Source: Bacteroidia bacterium (GTDB lineage Bacteria; Bacteroidota; Bacteroidia; Bacteroidales; F082). From it: 64,000 bases of DNA. Both the position numbers and the translations under genes were made by a program. Of the stretch, positions 52,659 through 61,818 are shown piece after piece (within the stretch, counting starts at the first letter, position 1; every line of letters starts with the position of its first letter). Under the pieces are notes generated by a model that had not been told where the DNA came from, ran no database searches, and was given only the letters and a program-made list of their open reading frames with translations. The stretch covers positions 124,001 to 188,000 of the forward strand of contig JAJTAY010000010.1 of assembly GCA_021287165.1 (NCBI GenBank). The letters run 5' to 3'.

Positions 52659-53392
52659 TAACAAAATGGTCAACAAAAGCTGATGAAAAGCCAGTTGTGC
52701 CTGAAAATGAAGTCGTAATCAGGCTTGACGAGTTGTCGGTATTTCAGCGGAAAAATCTGGTGCTCAACAGGGTAAATCTAAGCATCCGCAAGGGGGAGTT
52801 TGTTTATCTGATCGGTAAAACAGGCAGTGGAAAATCAAGCCTGCTCAAAACCCTTTATGCGGAACTTCCGGTGCTCGAAGGCAGGGCCTCTATTGCCGGC
52901 TTTGATCTTACCAGCCTCAAGCGCAAGGATATTCCCTACCTGAGAAGGAGATTGGGTATTGTTTTTCAGGACTTTCAGCTGATGAACGACAGAACGGTGA
53001 ACGACAATCTGGAGTTTGTGCTCAGGGCAACGGGCTGGAAGAATAAGCAGCAGATGCTTCACCGAATTAAGGAAGTATTGCTGATGGTAGGGCTTGTCAC
53101 CAAAGGCTATAAATTTCCCCATCAGCTTTCGGGCGGCGAGCAGCAACGGGTGGCCATTGCCCGGGCCTTGCTCAACAAACCCGAAATAATTCTTGCCGAC
53201 GAGCCCACCGGCAATCTCGATCCTGAAACGGCCAACGGAATCCTGCGGCTGCTTATGAGCATCAGCGAACAGGGTCATGCCGTGTTGATGGCGACACACA
53301 ACTACAACCTCATCCACAAATTTCCGGCCCGCATTGTAAAATGCGAGGAAGGCACGCTGTCGGATACCGGCTATAAAGTGGAAAATGCCTGA
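52655..53392 (+). CDS. ftsE: Cell-division ABC ATPase FtsE
   Basis: The 245-residue ATPase has Walker [25 protein letters not shown] and Walker [14 protein letters not shown]. Together with [20 protein letters not shown], this is the FtsE pattern; FtsE with FtsX regulates peptidoglycan hydrolases at the septum. A LolD-like exporter ATPase is the alternative. It has an N-terminal extension of about 20 residues and starts inside the sulfur-carrier stop codon (ATGA). ftsX is not in the window. The 3' end overlaps a convergent glycosyltransferase gene by 22 nt. Confidence 0.88.
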   Translation: MITKWSTKADEKPVVPENEVVIRLDELSVFQRKNLVLNRVNLSIRKGEFVYLIGKTGSGKSSLLKTLYAELPVLEGRASIAGFDLTSLKRKDIPYLRRRLGIVFQDFQLMNDRTVNDNLEFVLRATGWKNKQQMLHRIKEVLLMVGLVTKGYKFPHQLSGGEQQRVAIARALLNKPEIILADEPTGNLDPETANGILRLLMSISEQGHAVLMATHNYNLIHKFPARIVKCEEGTLSDTGYKVENA

Positions 53393-54531
53393 TTTTCAGG
53401 CTCCCCGAAAATAATTTCAATAAGCTTGCGGGTATTATGCCCGTTGTGGTACATCTGCTGCAATTTTGTGGCACGCCGCGCTACCTCTCTTGATGTGAAT
53501 TCGCGCCGCATTAATCGCCTGATCTGCTGCTTGATCGATTCAGGCCCGTTCGAAAGGATGCACAATTCATCAAGCGCACTTCCGCTGAGCATTTTATCAT
53601 TAACCAGGCAGTAGCGACCGTTGTAAAGCGTGTTTATTAGCTTGAGCTTCAAGCCCGTAGCCTGAAAAGTAACCAGCAGATTAATATGGGCATTTTGGAT
53701 GATGCCGTTGAGGGTTTCGTCGTCGGGATTGGGCAAAAGGGTAACATTCGGCATGGAGGTGGCCATGTTGGTCAACCATTGGGGAGGGTTGAGGCCAGCT
53801 ATAACGAAGGGTACATCAAGGTCTTTGAAGACTTCATCAAGCAAATACTTTACGGCGCTATGGTTCTCGTTTACCGAGAGGTTGCCGTGATAGAGCACAT
53901 AGCTTCCCTTGCCCGGCAGGATTTTTACTTCCTGATGAGGATGAAAGGCAGGTATAAAATGGACGTTGTTGTATCTGGAGTTGAAGTAAGCGGCATCTTT
54001 CCTGGATATGGCCACGATAGCACCTGCTTTTTCAAGAACCTTTTCGTAGCGTTCGAGCTTACGTGCCTCGTTGGCGAAATAGTACTTTTTCAGAAACTTC
54101 GTTTCGGCCGATGCCAGGTTATGGTAGTATTCATGCTCAATGTTATGGGTTCGGACCACAATTCTGCGGCCTTCGAAGCGGCGATCGGTGAGCAGCATGG
54201 TGGTGTGAAGGCCTTCGAGAAAAATAGGATAATTGTCTTCGAGAAGCCTGTTGTTGAGTTCTTCGGAATAACGCGAACAAACGATATAGGGCAGATTTCG
54301 GAACAAATTGGTTTTAGAAAGGTCGCGCTTGTAATAAGTCACCGATGCACAAACATTTTGGAGTTCGTGTTGCATGCCCCGGCCGTATTCGAAAGTGTGC
54401 AAGTGCACTCCAACGCCTTTCTGATGCAACGCCCTGATTTTGTGATACACGTCGATCACGCCACCGTAGTTTGCAGGCCAGGGCACATCGAACGAAACCA
54501 GATGCAATTGTTTTTCAGCGGTACTGCTCAT
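53371..54531 (-). CDS. Glycosyltransferase, GT-B fold
   Basis: The 386-residue protein has a GT-B pattern: an N-terminal VSFDVPWPANYGGVIDVYHKI acceptor-domain start, GSYVLYHGNLSVNEN at the domain junction, and GLKLKLINTLYNGRYCLVND in the C-terminal nucleotide-sugar domain. The membrane-attachment tail of lipid-linked glycan enzymes is not evident. It overlaps the upstream glycosyltransferase by 17 nt, so both act in one glycan pathway by inference. Acceptor and sugar unknown. Confidence 0.85.
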   Translation of the reverse strand: MSSTAEKQLHLVSFDVPWPANYGGVIDVYHKIRALHQKGVGVHLHTFEYGRGMQHELQNVCASVTYYKRDLSKTNLFRNLPYIVCSRYSEELNNRLLEDNYPIFLEGLHTTMLLTDRRFEGRRIVVRTHNIEHEYYHNLASAETKFLKKYYFANEARKLERYEKVLEKAGAIVAISRKDAAYFNSRYNNVHFIPAFHPHQEVKILPGKGSYVLYHGNLSVNENHSAVKYLLDEVFKDLDVPFVIAGLNPPQWLTNMATSMPNVTLLPNPDDETLNGIIQNAHINLLVTFQATGLKLKLINTLYNGRYCLVNDKMLSGSALDELCILSNGPESIKQQIRRLMRREFTSREVARRATKLQQMYHNGHNTRKLIEIIFGEPENQAFSTL

Positions 54532-55630
54532 AACATGCTATCAAATGCGGCTCTTCGTTTTCCCAGCACAGCTCCTGCGCCGCTTTGGCTGCATTCACCT
54601 TCCACGCTTCATAACGTGTGCTGTCGCTAAATATTTCGTTTACGGCCAGGGCAATTTCTTCTGGTTTGTGACTGTCGATACACATTCCTACATTGTAGCC
54701 CGTAACGATATTTTCCACCTCGGGCAAACGACTTGCGAGCACCGGTATTCCGGCCTGAATGTAGTCGAACAACTTATTTGGCAGACTGAAACGATAGTTG
54801 ATATTGGTGTCTTTGTCGAGTGTTAGACCGAGGTTAGAAACTCCGGTGTATTGCATCATTTTATGGTAGGGCATGCGGGGCAAAAAAATTACCCTTTCAT
54901 TGAGGTGGTGCTCATCAGCAATTCTTTTAAGCGCCGGTATCACATCGCCTCCGCCAATGATGAGCAGGAACATGCCCGGTAAAAATTTCATTGCCAGTAC
55001 CATTTCTTCGGCTCCCCGCTGAACGTTGATGCCCGAGCCCTGCAGAATGAGTATCGGAATAAACTCGGGCAGGCCAAGTGCAGTGCGGCTTGCATCGTCT
55101 TCGTGCATATATCGCAAGGGCATATTGCGCACCACCCGAACGGGAATATTGTATTCGCTGCGAAACAGGCCGGCAATGGACTCGTTGACGGTTATCATTT
55201 CGGGTAAGCGCGGAAGAATAAACTTTTCGATGCGTTTCCACACTGACCTGACAAAAGGTCTATGGGCCAGTTCGGGCGTTCCGGTGTAGTATTCGTGACT
55301 GTCGAAAACTAATTTCGTTCCTTTCATTTTACTCACCAGAAACGCAGGCAATAATGTGTCGAGATCGTTGGCTACAATCAGATCTGTTCGCGCAAACAGC
55401 AATTTGAAGAAAAACAGCAGGTTGATTTCGGCGTAAAAAAGAGGTCCTTTGTCGAATCGCAGCTTGAAACGCTTAACCGCATAGGGCCGGTTATCCATTT
55501 CGGGCGAATTGGCCCTAAGCCTGCCCCAAAGTTCAGGTAAAAAACCAGCCCTGGTTAAAGCAATGCAGGATTTGTGCACCCGCTGATCGGTGACAAGGTC
55601 GTTGGTAACCAATAAAATTGCTTTTTTCAA
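54515..55630 (-). CDS. Glycosyltransferase, GT4-like
   Basis: The 371-residue protein has a GT-B fold with LLVTNDLVTDQRVHK at the N-terminus, ILILQGSGINVQRGAEEM at the start of the C-terminal domain, and a nucleotide-sugar-binding region containing SLPNKLFDYIQAGIPVLAS. That motif is typical of GT4 retaining enzymes. It is the first gene of the pair with 53371-54531; no -7 box was found upstream. Confidence 0.88.
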   Translation of the reverse strand: MKKAILLVTNDLVTDQRVHKSCIALTRAGFLPELWGRLRANSPEMDNRPYAVKRFKLRFDKGPLFYAEINLLFFFKLLFARTDLIVANDLDTLLPAFLVSKMKGTKLVFDSHEYYTGTPELAHRPFVRSVWKRIEKFILPRLPEMITVNESIAGLFRSEYNIPVRVVRNMPLRYMHEDDASRTALGLPEFIPILILQGSGINVQRGAEEMVLAMKFLPGMFLLIIGGGDVIPALKRIADEHHLNERVIFLPRMPYHKMMQYTGVSNLGLTLDKDTNINYRFSLPNKLFDYIQAGIPVLASRLPEVENIVTGYNVGMCIDSHKPEEIALAVNEIFSDSTRYEAWKVNAAKAAQELCWENEEPHLIACYEQYR

Positions 55631-55825
55631 GGCCTTGTTTGGTTAAGCTATGATCTGATGATTTAATTAACTGTCAGGTTGCACTTATAGTATGCGCGAC
55701 AACCGCAAAGCACCTGAAATTGCCAGCCTCACAAATGCAAATTTCAAGATGGATAGAGTGCTTTTTGACTGATAAGAGTATTTTAAAGTGTCAACAAATT
55801 GGTTGACAGAAATTTAGCCTTCAAC

Positions 55826-55856
55826 TTGGTGATTTCGTTTCGTCTGCTTAACTTTG
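55826..55856 (+). promoter_or_regulatory. Promoter of murB
   Basis: TTG (55826-55828) and TAACTTTG (55849-55856) are 20 nt apart; the -7 box ends 14 nt before the ATG at 55871. Confidence 0.75.
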
Positions 55857-55870
55857 AAAAAAAATTAAAG

Positions 55871-56887
55871 ATGCTTCGCAACTATAGCTTGCGGCATCAC
55901 AATACGTTTGGGCTGGACGTATTGTGCAATTATGCCTGCAAAGTTCACGATGCCGGAAGGCTTGAGGTGCTTTTCAGGGATGGCTATTTTGGTGGAGAGC
56001 GCTGGCTGGTGCTGGGCGGCGGCAGCAATGTACTTTTTCTGGAAGATTATTACGACGGTCTTGTCCTGCTGATCGAAAACAAGGGAATTACCTTGAGTCA
56101 GGATCTGGGAGATGAGGTAGTTGTAAGTATAGCTGCAGGCGAGGAGTGGACCGGATTTGTGCAGCAGATGGTGAAGGCAGGTCTGGGCGGTGTTGAAAAT
56201 CTAACCCTCATACCCGGAAAAGTTGGTGCGGCGCCCATGCAAAATATTGGTGCCTATGGCGTTGAGCTAAAGGACGTTTTTCACAGCCTTCAGGCTTTTG
56301 ATACCCAAACAGGCGAGATTGTGGAGTTTTTGCCCGAAGATTGCGAGTTTGGCTATCGCAACAGCGTATTTAAAACCCTCTACCGCAATCGTTTCATCAT
56401 TTTAGGGATCGACCTGAGGTTGAAAAAGAACCCGGTCGTAAAGCTAGATTATGGTAGTATTAGGCAGGAACTCACTTCGATGCAGGCCGACAATCCGGGT
56501 ATTGAAGAGGTAAGCATGGCCATTGAAAAGATCAGACGCAGCAAGTTGCCTGATCCTCAACACATTGGTAATGCCGGCAGTTTCTTCAAAAATCCTATTG
56601 TTCACCCGGCCATGTTCGATTTGCTGAAATCTGAGTTTCCTGATATGCCCGGTTATCATTCCGACGATGGAAATACCAAGCTGGCAGCCGGTTGGCTCAT
56701 TGAGAAGGCAGGCTGGAAAGGATTCCGTAAGGGCGATGCAGGGGTTTATGATAAACAGGCTTTGGTGCTCGTAAATTACGGCAAGGCCACAGGCGCTGAT
56801 ATCTGGGAACTGGCACTAGAGATACAATACAGCGTAAAAACCATGTTTGGTATTACCCTTGAGCCAGAGGTAAACATTATACGTTAA
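55871..56887 (+). CDS. murB: UDP-N-acetylenolpyruvoylglucosamine reductase
   Basis: The 338-residue flavoenzyme makes UDP-MurNAc from UDP-GlcNAc-enolpyruvate in peptidoglycan synthesis. The FAD-binding part has WLVLGGGSNVLFLEDYYDG and IPGKVGAAPMQNIGAYGVE; the catalytic region has CEFGYRNSVFK and NAGSFFKNP with the active Ser. Length fits the type I family. The frame is open 72 nt earlier, but the promoter lies inside that stretch, so I use the start at 55871. Confidence 0.96.
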   Translation: MLRNYSLRHHNTFGLDVLCNYACKVHDAGRLEVLFRDGYFGGERWLVLGGGSNVLFLEDYYDGLVLLIENKGITLSQDLGDEVVVSIAAGEEWTGFVQQMVKAGLGGVENLTLIPGKVGAAPMQNIGAYGVELKDVFHSLQAFDTQTGEIVEFLPEDCEFGYRNSVFKTLYRNRFIILGIDLRLKKNPVVKLDYGSIRQELTSMQADNPGIEEVSMAIEKIRRSKLPDPQHIGNAGSFFKNPIVHPAMFDLLKSEFPDMPGYHSDDGNTKLAAGWLIEKAGWKGFRKGDAGVYDKQALVLVNYGKATGADIWELALEIQYSVKTMFGITLEPEVNIIR

Positions 56888-56986
56888 AATAGACCTGTTT
56901 ACTTTGCCGGTGCCAGTGCAAACTTTTTCGTTCTCGAGCTGCAACCGAAGTTTGCAGCAATTGTCTTTTCTTTACAAGGAGTAAAG

Positions 56987-57334
56987 ATGAAACGCCTTGG
57001 TAAACATTTGAAAAAGCTTTGGGCATTGTTGCTGCCATGGAGCGAGGCGATTGTCTGGCTCGTTGCCTTGCTGTTGCTGGCTTTTGTTCCGCCCGAAGAA
57101 ACCCAGCAAACACTGTGTGTTTGGCATCATCTGGGAGTCGAGAGTTGTCCGGGCTGCGGACTTGGCCATTCCATAGCCGATGTATTTCAGGGCAGGTTTG
57201 AGGCTTCATTCTTCAGACATCCATTGGGCATATTCGCCCTTGCAGTGATTGTTTGGCGCATTGTTTGGCTTACCTTTATGAACTTGAAAATAAGAAACAC
57301 CTTAAACCGAAAACCATATGTCAAGAATTTATGA
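56987..57334 (+). CDS. DUF2752 small membrane protein
   Basis: The 115-residue protein has two hydrophobic segments and the DUF2752 signature ESCPGCGLGHSIADVFQGRF between them. The CPxCG pair is invariant in this family, but no function is established. The TM2 gene starts 17 nt before its end, so the two are coupled. Confidence 0.85.
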   Translation: MKRLGKHLKKLWALLLPWSEAIVWLVALLLLAFVPPEETQQTLCVWHHLGVESCPGCGLGHSIADVFQGRFEASFFRHPLGIFALAVIVWRIVWLTFMNLKIRNTLNRKPYVKNL

Positions 57335-57671
57335 TTTTATGCCCGACATACAGGGCGAAGAAATGTTGTTTCTGCAGAAGCTAACGCAGGAATATTCGGA
57401 CGATAAGCTTCGCAAATTTGCCAACATTTACAGGGCTCGCCGCCGCGATCCTATGCTAATCCTTTTGCTGTGTCTGGTTGGTTTTGTGGGCTTTGCAGGT
57501 ATTCACCGCTTTTTGATGAACCAGATCGGAATGGGTATTCTTTACCTCCTCACGGCCGGTTTGTGCCTCATTGGTACTATCGTGGATCTGGTGAATTATC
57601 AAAGCCTTGCCTTTAACTTCAACAGGCAAATTGCTGTCGAGGTACACAGCATGTTGGCATCGGAGCGCTAG
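57318..57671 (+). CDS. TM2-domain membrane protein
   Basis: The 117-residue protein has an N-terminal soluble part of about 45 residues and a TM2 domain (two helices around GFAGIHRFLMNQIGMGILYLLTAG, with the GxHxFY-like turn). Family function unknown. It overlaps the DUF2752 gene, and its stop overlaps that of convergent pyrD by 4 nt. Confidence 0.87.
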   Translation: MSRIYDFMPDIQGEEMLFLQKLTQEYSDDKLRKFANIYRARRRDPMLILLLCLVGFVGFAGIHRFLMNQIGMGILYLLTAGLCLIGTIVDLVNYQSLAFNFNRQIAVEVHSMLASER

Positions 57672-58717
57672 TTTGCATTCTTCTTCAGCAAAGCTTTATT
57701 GATTTTGCGCGCCAGAGATGGCCCGCTGTAGATGAAGCCGGTGTAAACCTGCACAAGGTCGGCACCGGCTTCAAGCTTTTCGATGGCGTCCTGAGGGGTC
57801 ATAATTCCTCCAACTCCGATTATCGGGAAGGCTTTGCCCGATTTTTCAGCCAGATAGCGAACCACTTCGGTTGATCGTTTTTGCAGTGGAAGTCCGCTAA
57901 GACCTCCATTACCTGCTTTTTCGGCAGCTTTGATTTCGTTTTTGATGGTATGCCTTGTAATGGTAGTATTGGTAGCCACCACGCCGTCGATGCCGGTTTG
58001 CTGAACAATGTCGATTACTTCATCGAGCTGCTGATCGTTCAGGTCGGGCGAAACCTTGAGCAGAACGGGCTTACGCCTTGGTTTAGCGCTGTTGCTTTGT
58101 TGGATGACATTCAAAATGCCGAGCAAAGCATCCTGATCCTGAAGCGCTTTCATATTGCTGATGTTGGGGCAACTAACGTTTACCACAAAGTAATCCACTA
58201 GGTCGAACAGGCCTTCGAAACAAGTCAGGTAATCCTCTGCAGCTTTCTCGTTGGGCGTTAGTGTGTTTTTTCCGATGTTGCCCCCGATAATCAGATGCGG
58301 AGGTCGGTTTTTTAGTCGCTCTTTCACCACATCAAGCCCCAGATGGTTGAATCCCATTCTGTTGATCAGGCCTTTGTCTTTTCTGAGTCTGAAAAGGCGG
58401 GGCTTTGGATTGCCTGGCTGTGGCAGGGGTACCACAGTCCCGATTTCGATGTGACTGAAACCAAAAGCCGAGAGTGCCTCAAAAACTTCAGCATTCTTGT
58501 CGAAGCCCGCGGCAATACCAACAGGATTTTCAAACTCGAGGCCAAAGACAGTTCTTTTCAGCGAAGGATGCTCAACACGGTATAGTTTAGAAACAAAGCA
58601 CCTCAGCGGAGCAATACTGAAAGCACGCCTGAGCATACCTACCACAAGATGATGAACCTTTTCGGGGTTCATCGTGAAAAGCAAGGGCCTGATAATTCGG
58701 GTGTAAATCGCTGACAT
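57668..58717 (-). CDS. pyrD: Dihydroorotate dehydrogenase, class 2 architecture
   Basis: The 349-residue enzyme oxidises dihydroorotate to orotate in pyrimidine synthesis. The N-terminal extension (about 1-45) is the membrane/quinone-binding part of class 2, and FENPVGIAAGFDKNA, EIGTVVPLPQPGNPKPRLFR and INRMGFNHLG are class 2 signatures. The catalytic-base motif reads NVSCPN with C183, where class 2 enzymes normally have Ser (NxSSPN). The gene lies 12 nt after DUF5606 on the same strand. Confidence 0.93.
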   Translation of the reverse strand: MSAIYTRIIRPLLFTMNPEKVHHLVVGMLRRAFSIAPLRCFVSKLYRVEHPSLKRTVFGLEFENPVGIAAGFDKNAEVFEALSAFGFSHIEIGTVVPLPQPGNPKPRLFRLRKDKGLINRMGFNHLGLDVVKERLKNRPPHLIIGGNIGKNTLTPNEKAAEDYLTCFEGLFDLVDYFVVNVSCPNISNMKALQDQDALLGILNVIQQSNSAKPRRKPVLLKVSPDLNDQQLDEVIDIVQQTGIDGVVATNTTITRHTIKNEIKAAEKAGNGGLSGLPLQKRSTEVVRYLAEKSGKAFPIIGVGGIMTPQDAIEKLEAGADLVQVYTGFIYSGPSLARKINKALLKKNAN

Positions 58718-58729
58718 GCTGTGAGTTGT

Positions 58730-59155
58730 CTACTCTTTTGCCGAGTCGTCGCCTTCGTTTACCTGCTCAGAAAAGTCTAACAGGTTCTTGCTGGCCAACT
58801 GTATGTACCAGCTGAGGGCTTTCTTAATATCGCTCGGATAAACCCTTTCAGTGTCGTAATCGGGCACTGCCTGAGCAAATTTTTCGGCCAATTCGGCCTG
58901 AGTTAGTTTTTTAGGGTCAAAATCGGGCTGCAAACCGAATTGTTCGTACATGCTTTTGAAAATCTCTTTCAGCGGTCGGTCGTCGCCTGTGGTATAAACA
59001 CTGATTTCCTCGAGTGCGCTGATACGTTGATGGGTGAAAGCAGGGAATCGTTTGCCATCGGTGAGCGACTCCACCAGAATATTGTTTTTACCGCTTCCAA
59101 TAACTTTGAAAAGACCGGGTTTGCCGGCAATTGAGACTATCTTACTCAGATCCAT
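58730..59155 (-). CDS. DUF5606-family protein
   Basis: Starting at MDLSKIVSIAGKPG, the 141-residue protein is a cytoplasmic DUF5606 member, with VIGSGKNNILVESLTDG and SDIKKALSWYIQLA. The family is essentially confined to Bacteroidota and has no assigned function. The ATG at 59173 is six codons upstream and lies at the promoter; I prefer 59155. It is followed by pyrD, probably in the same transcript. Confidence 0.85.
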   Translation of the reverse strand: MDLSKIVSIAGKPGLFKVIGSGKNNILVESLTDGKRFPAFTHQRISALEEISVYTTGDDRPLKEIFKSMYEQFGLQPDFDPKKLTQAELAEKFAQAVPDYDTERVYPSDIKKALSWYIQLASKNLLDFSEQVNEGDDSAKE

Positions 59156-59170
59156 TGTGTGAATTTTGTG

Positions 59171-59178
59171 CAAAAATA
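59171..59178 (-). promoter_or_regulatory. -7 box of the DUF5606-pyrD transcript
   Basis: Minus strand TATTTTTG, ending 15 nt before the chosen ATG at 59155; it overlaps the alternative start at 59173. Confidence 0.5.
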
Positions 59179-59238
59179 AGCATTTGCGGGCATTTGGTCT
59201 TTAAGGATAAGTTCACACCGGTGCAATGCTTTTTATCA

Positions 59239-59246
59239 TACATTTG
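59239..59246 (+). promoter_or_regulatory. -7 box of the DUF2279 gene
   Basis: TACATTTG, ending 29 nt before the ATG. Confidence 0.5.
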
Positions 59247-59275
59247 GCAGCGAACCAGTTGAAAGCCAAAGGAAG

Positions 59276-60235
59276 ATGAAGCTTCCGCGCCTGCTTGTAT
59301 TTTCGGTGTTTATGCTGTCTCTTGTTAAAATTCTTGGGGCACAGGACTCCTTGTTGATCAATAAAAAGCATTGGCTGACGCCTTCCGATACCCTGCACAA
59401 GCCCCGACTTCATTTGTTGATCGGTGGCACAGTTGTAGGCTACACCGGGGTATTTTATGGTCTTAACGAACTGTGGTACAAGGGATATCCCCGCAGTTCT
59501 TTCCGCTGGATCAACGATGGGGGCGAGTGGCTTCAACTGGATAAGGCAGGTCATATGATAACGCCCTACCAAACGTCGCGTCTGTATGCCGGCGCTTTGC
59601 GCTGGGCTGGCGTTGAGCATCGGAAAGCTGCCTTATATGCCGGAGTGGCAATGTTCATGGCTTCGAATACCATCGAAATATTCGATGGGTTTTCGGCTCA
59701 CTGGGGCGCTTCGGCCTGGGATATTGCCGCCAACTTTGCCGGTGCCGGATTGATGACTGCTCAGGAATTGCTGTGGCAGGAGCAACGGATAAGTCTGAAA
59801 CTTAGTCTCACATTTGTGAATTATCCTTCAGGCCCCCTGCACGACCGTGCGCGACAGCTCTATGGGGCATCGGTGATTCAGCGCGCTATCAAGGATTACA
59901 ATTCGATTAATGTTTGGGTAAGCTTCAATCCTGCCTCTTTTGGTTTAAACATGGGCAAATTACCATGGCTTAATTTTGCTGCAGGCTATTCCATCGACAA
60001 TGTTTTTGGTGGCTATTCAAACATCTGGACTGATAAGAACGGTCAAATGCAGGATTTTAGCCATCTGCAGCGCACCCGGCAGTTTTACTTTTCACCCGAT
60101 ATCGACTTTACCCGCATTCCAACCAACTCGCCCGGATTAAAAACCCTGTTTGAGGTGTTGAATATTTTTAAGCTGCCCGCTCCCGCCCTCGAATTGAACA
60201 CAAGAGGAGAGGTGAACTGGCACTGGCTCAGATAA
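59276..60235 (+). CDS. DUF2279-family exported protein
   Basis: The 319-residue protein has a signal peptide (1-21, LGA-Q) and the DUF2279/YfiM pattern: YKGYPRSSFRWINDGGEWLQ, DKAGHMITPYQTSRLYAG and EIFDGFSAHWGASAWDIAANFAGA. Several hydrophobic segments suggest association with the outer membrane. Function unknown. A small membrane protein gene follows 30 nt later. Confidence 0.82.
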   Translation: MKLPRLLVFSVFMLSLVKILGAQDSLLINKKHWLTPSDTLHKPRLHLLIGGTVVGYTGVFYGLNELWYKGYPRSSFRWINDGGEWLQLDKAGHMITPYQTSRLYAGALRWAGVEHRKAALYAGVAMFMASNTIEIFDGFSAHWGASAWDIAANFAGAGLMTAQELLWQEQRISLKLSLTFVNYPSGPLHDRARQLYGASVIQRAIKDYNSINVWVSFNPASFGLNMGKLPWLNFAAGYSIDNVFGGYSNIWTDKNGQMQDFSHLQRTRQFYFSPDIDFTRIPTNSPGLKTLFEVLNIFKLPAPALELNTRGEVNWHWLR

Positions 60236-60265
60236 CCAATTGAATAACAATAAAAAAGCAACGAA

Positions 60266-60685
60266 ATGACAAAAGAATCACGACTCATGAGCGGCATCAT
60301 ATTACTGACAGTGCCCACCATCATTTTTGGAGGTAATTTTCTGCTTGGACTGCTATCGGGCAGCTACCCCGAAATGGAGCTTACTGCCTTTCAGCAGTCT
60401 ATGTTTCGTGCAGGGCATGGGCATGCCGGCGTGCTTGTTATTCTGGCGCTTATTGCTCAGTTTCTTGTGGATCAAAGCGATCTTTCGCATCGCTGGCGCT
60501 GGATTGTAAGGGCAGGATTTCCTTTTGCCGCCATTCTCGTAAGCGGTGGATTTTTTGCCGCTGCTGCCGGCAAAGGCATTAGTGAACCCAATGGTTTTAT
60601 CGTTATTCTTTACCTCGGAATGGCTGTTCTGGCCATTTCATTGGTTGCTCTCGGCATAGGCCTTGTGCGTGGCCGGCAGGATTAG
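60266..60685 (+). CDS. Four-helix membrane protein of unknown function
   Basis: The 139-residue protein has four hydrophobic segments (about 10-31, 50-70, 82-103, 112-134). A conserved-looking RAGHGHAGVL stretch starts the second helix; its two histidines could bind haem or metal, but that is a guess. I do not recognise the family. The stop is 1 nt from the stop of the convergent dehydrogenase gene. Confidence 0.75.
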   Translation: MTKESRLMSGIILLTVPTIIFGGNFLLGLLSGSYPEMELTAFQQSMFRAGHGHAGVLVILALIAQFLVDQSDLSHRWRWIVRAGFPFAAILVSGGFFAAAAGKGISEPNGFIVILYLGMAVLAISLVALGIGLVRGRQD

Positions 60686-60686
60686 C

Positions 60687-61802
60687 CTATTCGGGCCTGA
60701 GCCTGAAAAATAAGCCAGGGCCTTCAGTTAGCGCATAAAGGTATCCATCAGGTCCCTGACGTACATCACGAAAACGGGCGAAACCTTCAAGCAGTTTTTC
60801 ATGATGTACCACCTTGTTGCCATCGAAAACCAATCGCTGAATATGCATGCCGGCCAGCGCCCCAACAAGCAGATTGTTTTTCCAGTTGGGGTAAATGTCG
60901 CTGGTAACGAACGTCATGCCGCAAGGTGCTATCGAAGGCACCCAGTAATGAATGGGGTCGACCATGCCCGGCAGACTGGTATCGTTGCTGATGATGGTGC
61001 CATTATAGTTGATGCCGAATGTAGCTTTGGGCCAACCATAATTTGCGCCCTTTTCTTCGATGTTGATCTCGTCGCCTCCGCGTGGGCCGTACTCATGTGT
61101 CCACAACTGACCTGTTACTGGGTGTAGTTGCATACCCTGAATATTGCGGTGGCCGTAGGTCCAAATTTCGGGTTTGGCCCCTTCCACCCCCACGAAGGGG
61201 TTATCGGCCGGAATGCTTCCATCGGCATGCAATCGCATCACCTTGCCGTTGTGGTTGTCGAGTCGTTGTGCATTGTCCATCACTCCACGATCGCCGATCG
61301 GAAAATAAATAGTATCGTCGCCATCGAAAACGATGCGGCAACCAAAATGAAACTGAAGCGGGGTGAGCGGATCGCCTCTAAAAATCTCTTCAAAATCAGT
61401 AAGTTGATTGCCTAGAAGTTTTCCTCTGCCAATTGCCGTATTGCCCACATTCCCTTCGTTTGTAGAATAGGCCAGATAAATCCAACCGTTTTGAGCATAA
61501 GACGGATGCAACACCACATCCAACAAACCACCCTGTCCGTGCTGCCAAATGCGCGGTAATCCCTGAATTGGCTCAGGCAGAAGCTTGCCATCCTGAAATA
61601 TGCGTAACCTACCGGGGCGCTCAGCGATGATAATACGGCCATCGGGCAAAAACGCCATGCTCCATGGATTTTCCAGGCCTTCGGCAAGAATCTCTGGTTT
61701 TATTTTATGTGTTGCCTTTGGGTCAATAGGATGATTGTTACTTTTATTTCCGCTGCATGATGAGAATGCAACTAAAAGAAGTATGATAAATGCATGTTTC
61801 AT
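60687..61802 (-). CDS. PQQ-dependent sugar dehydrogenase-like lipoprotein
   Basis: The 371-residue product has a lipobox (AFSSC, C16) and the six-bladed propeller of the soluble-glucose-dehydrogenase/Hip-like family (GSDH): ENPWSMAFLPDGRIIIAERPG, GQGGLLDVVLHPSYAQNGWIY, RIVFDGDDTIYFPIGDRG, GHRNIQGMQLHP and EYGPRGGDEIN. PQQ-dependent aldose oxidation is the family reaction. Many homologues have no proven substrate. PQQ synthesis genes are not here, so cofactor supply is unknown. Confidence 0.9.
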   Translation of the reverse strand: MKHAFIILLLVAFSSCSGNKSNNHPIDPKATHKIKPEILAEGLENPWSMAFLPDGRIIIAERPGRLRIFQDGKLLPEPIQGLPRIWQHGQGGLLDVVLHPSYAQNGWIYLAYSTNEGNVGNTAIGRGKLLGNQLTDFEEIFRGDPLTPLQFHFGCRIVFDGDDTIYFPIGDRGVMDNAQRLDNHNGKVMRLHADGSIPADNPFVGVEGAKPEIWTYGHRNIQGMQLHPVTGQLWTHEYGPRGGDEINIEEKGANYGWPKATFGINYNGTIISNDTSLPGMVDPIHYWVPSIAPCGMTFVTSDIYPNWKNNLLVGALAGMHIQRLVFDGNKVVHHEKLLEGFARFRDVRQGPDGYLYALTEGPGLFFRLRPE

Positions 61803-61818
61803 TTTAAGGTGTTTTTTT

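Noticed and set aside
53686..54630. A 314-codon open frame on the plus strand
   Set aside because: It is antisense to the two well-supported glycosyltransferase genes and shows no recognisable motif.
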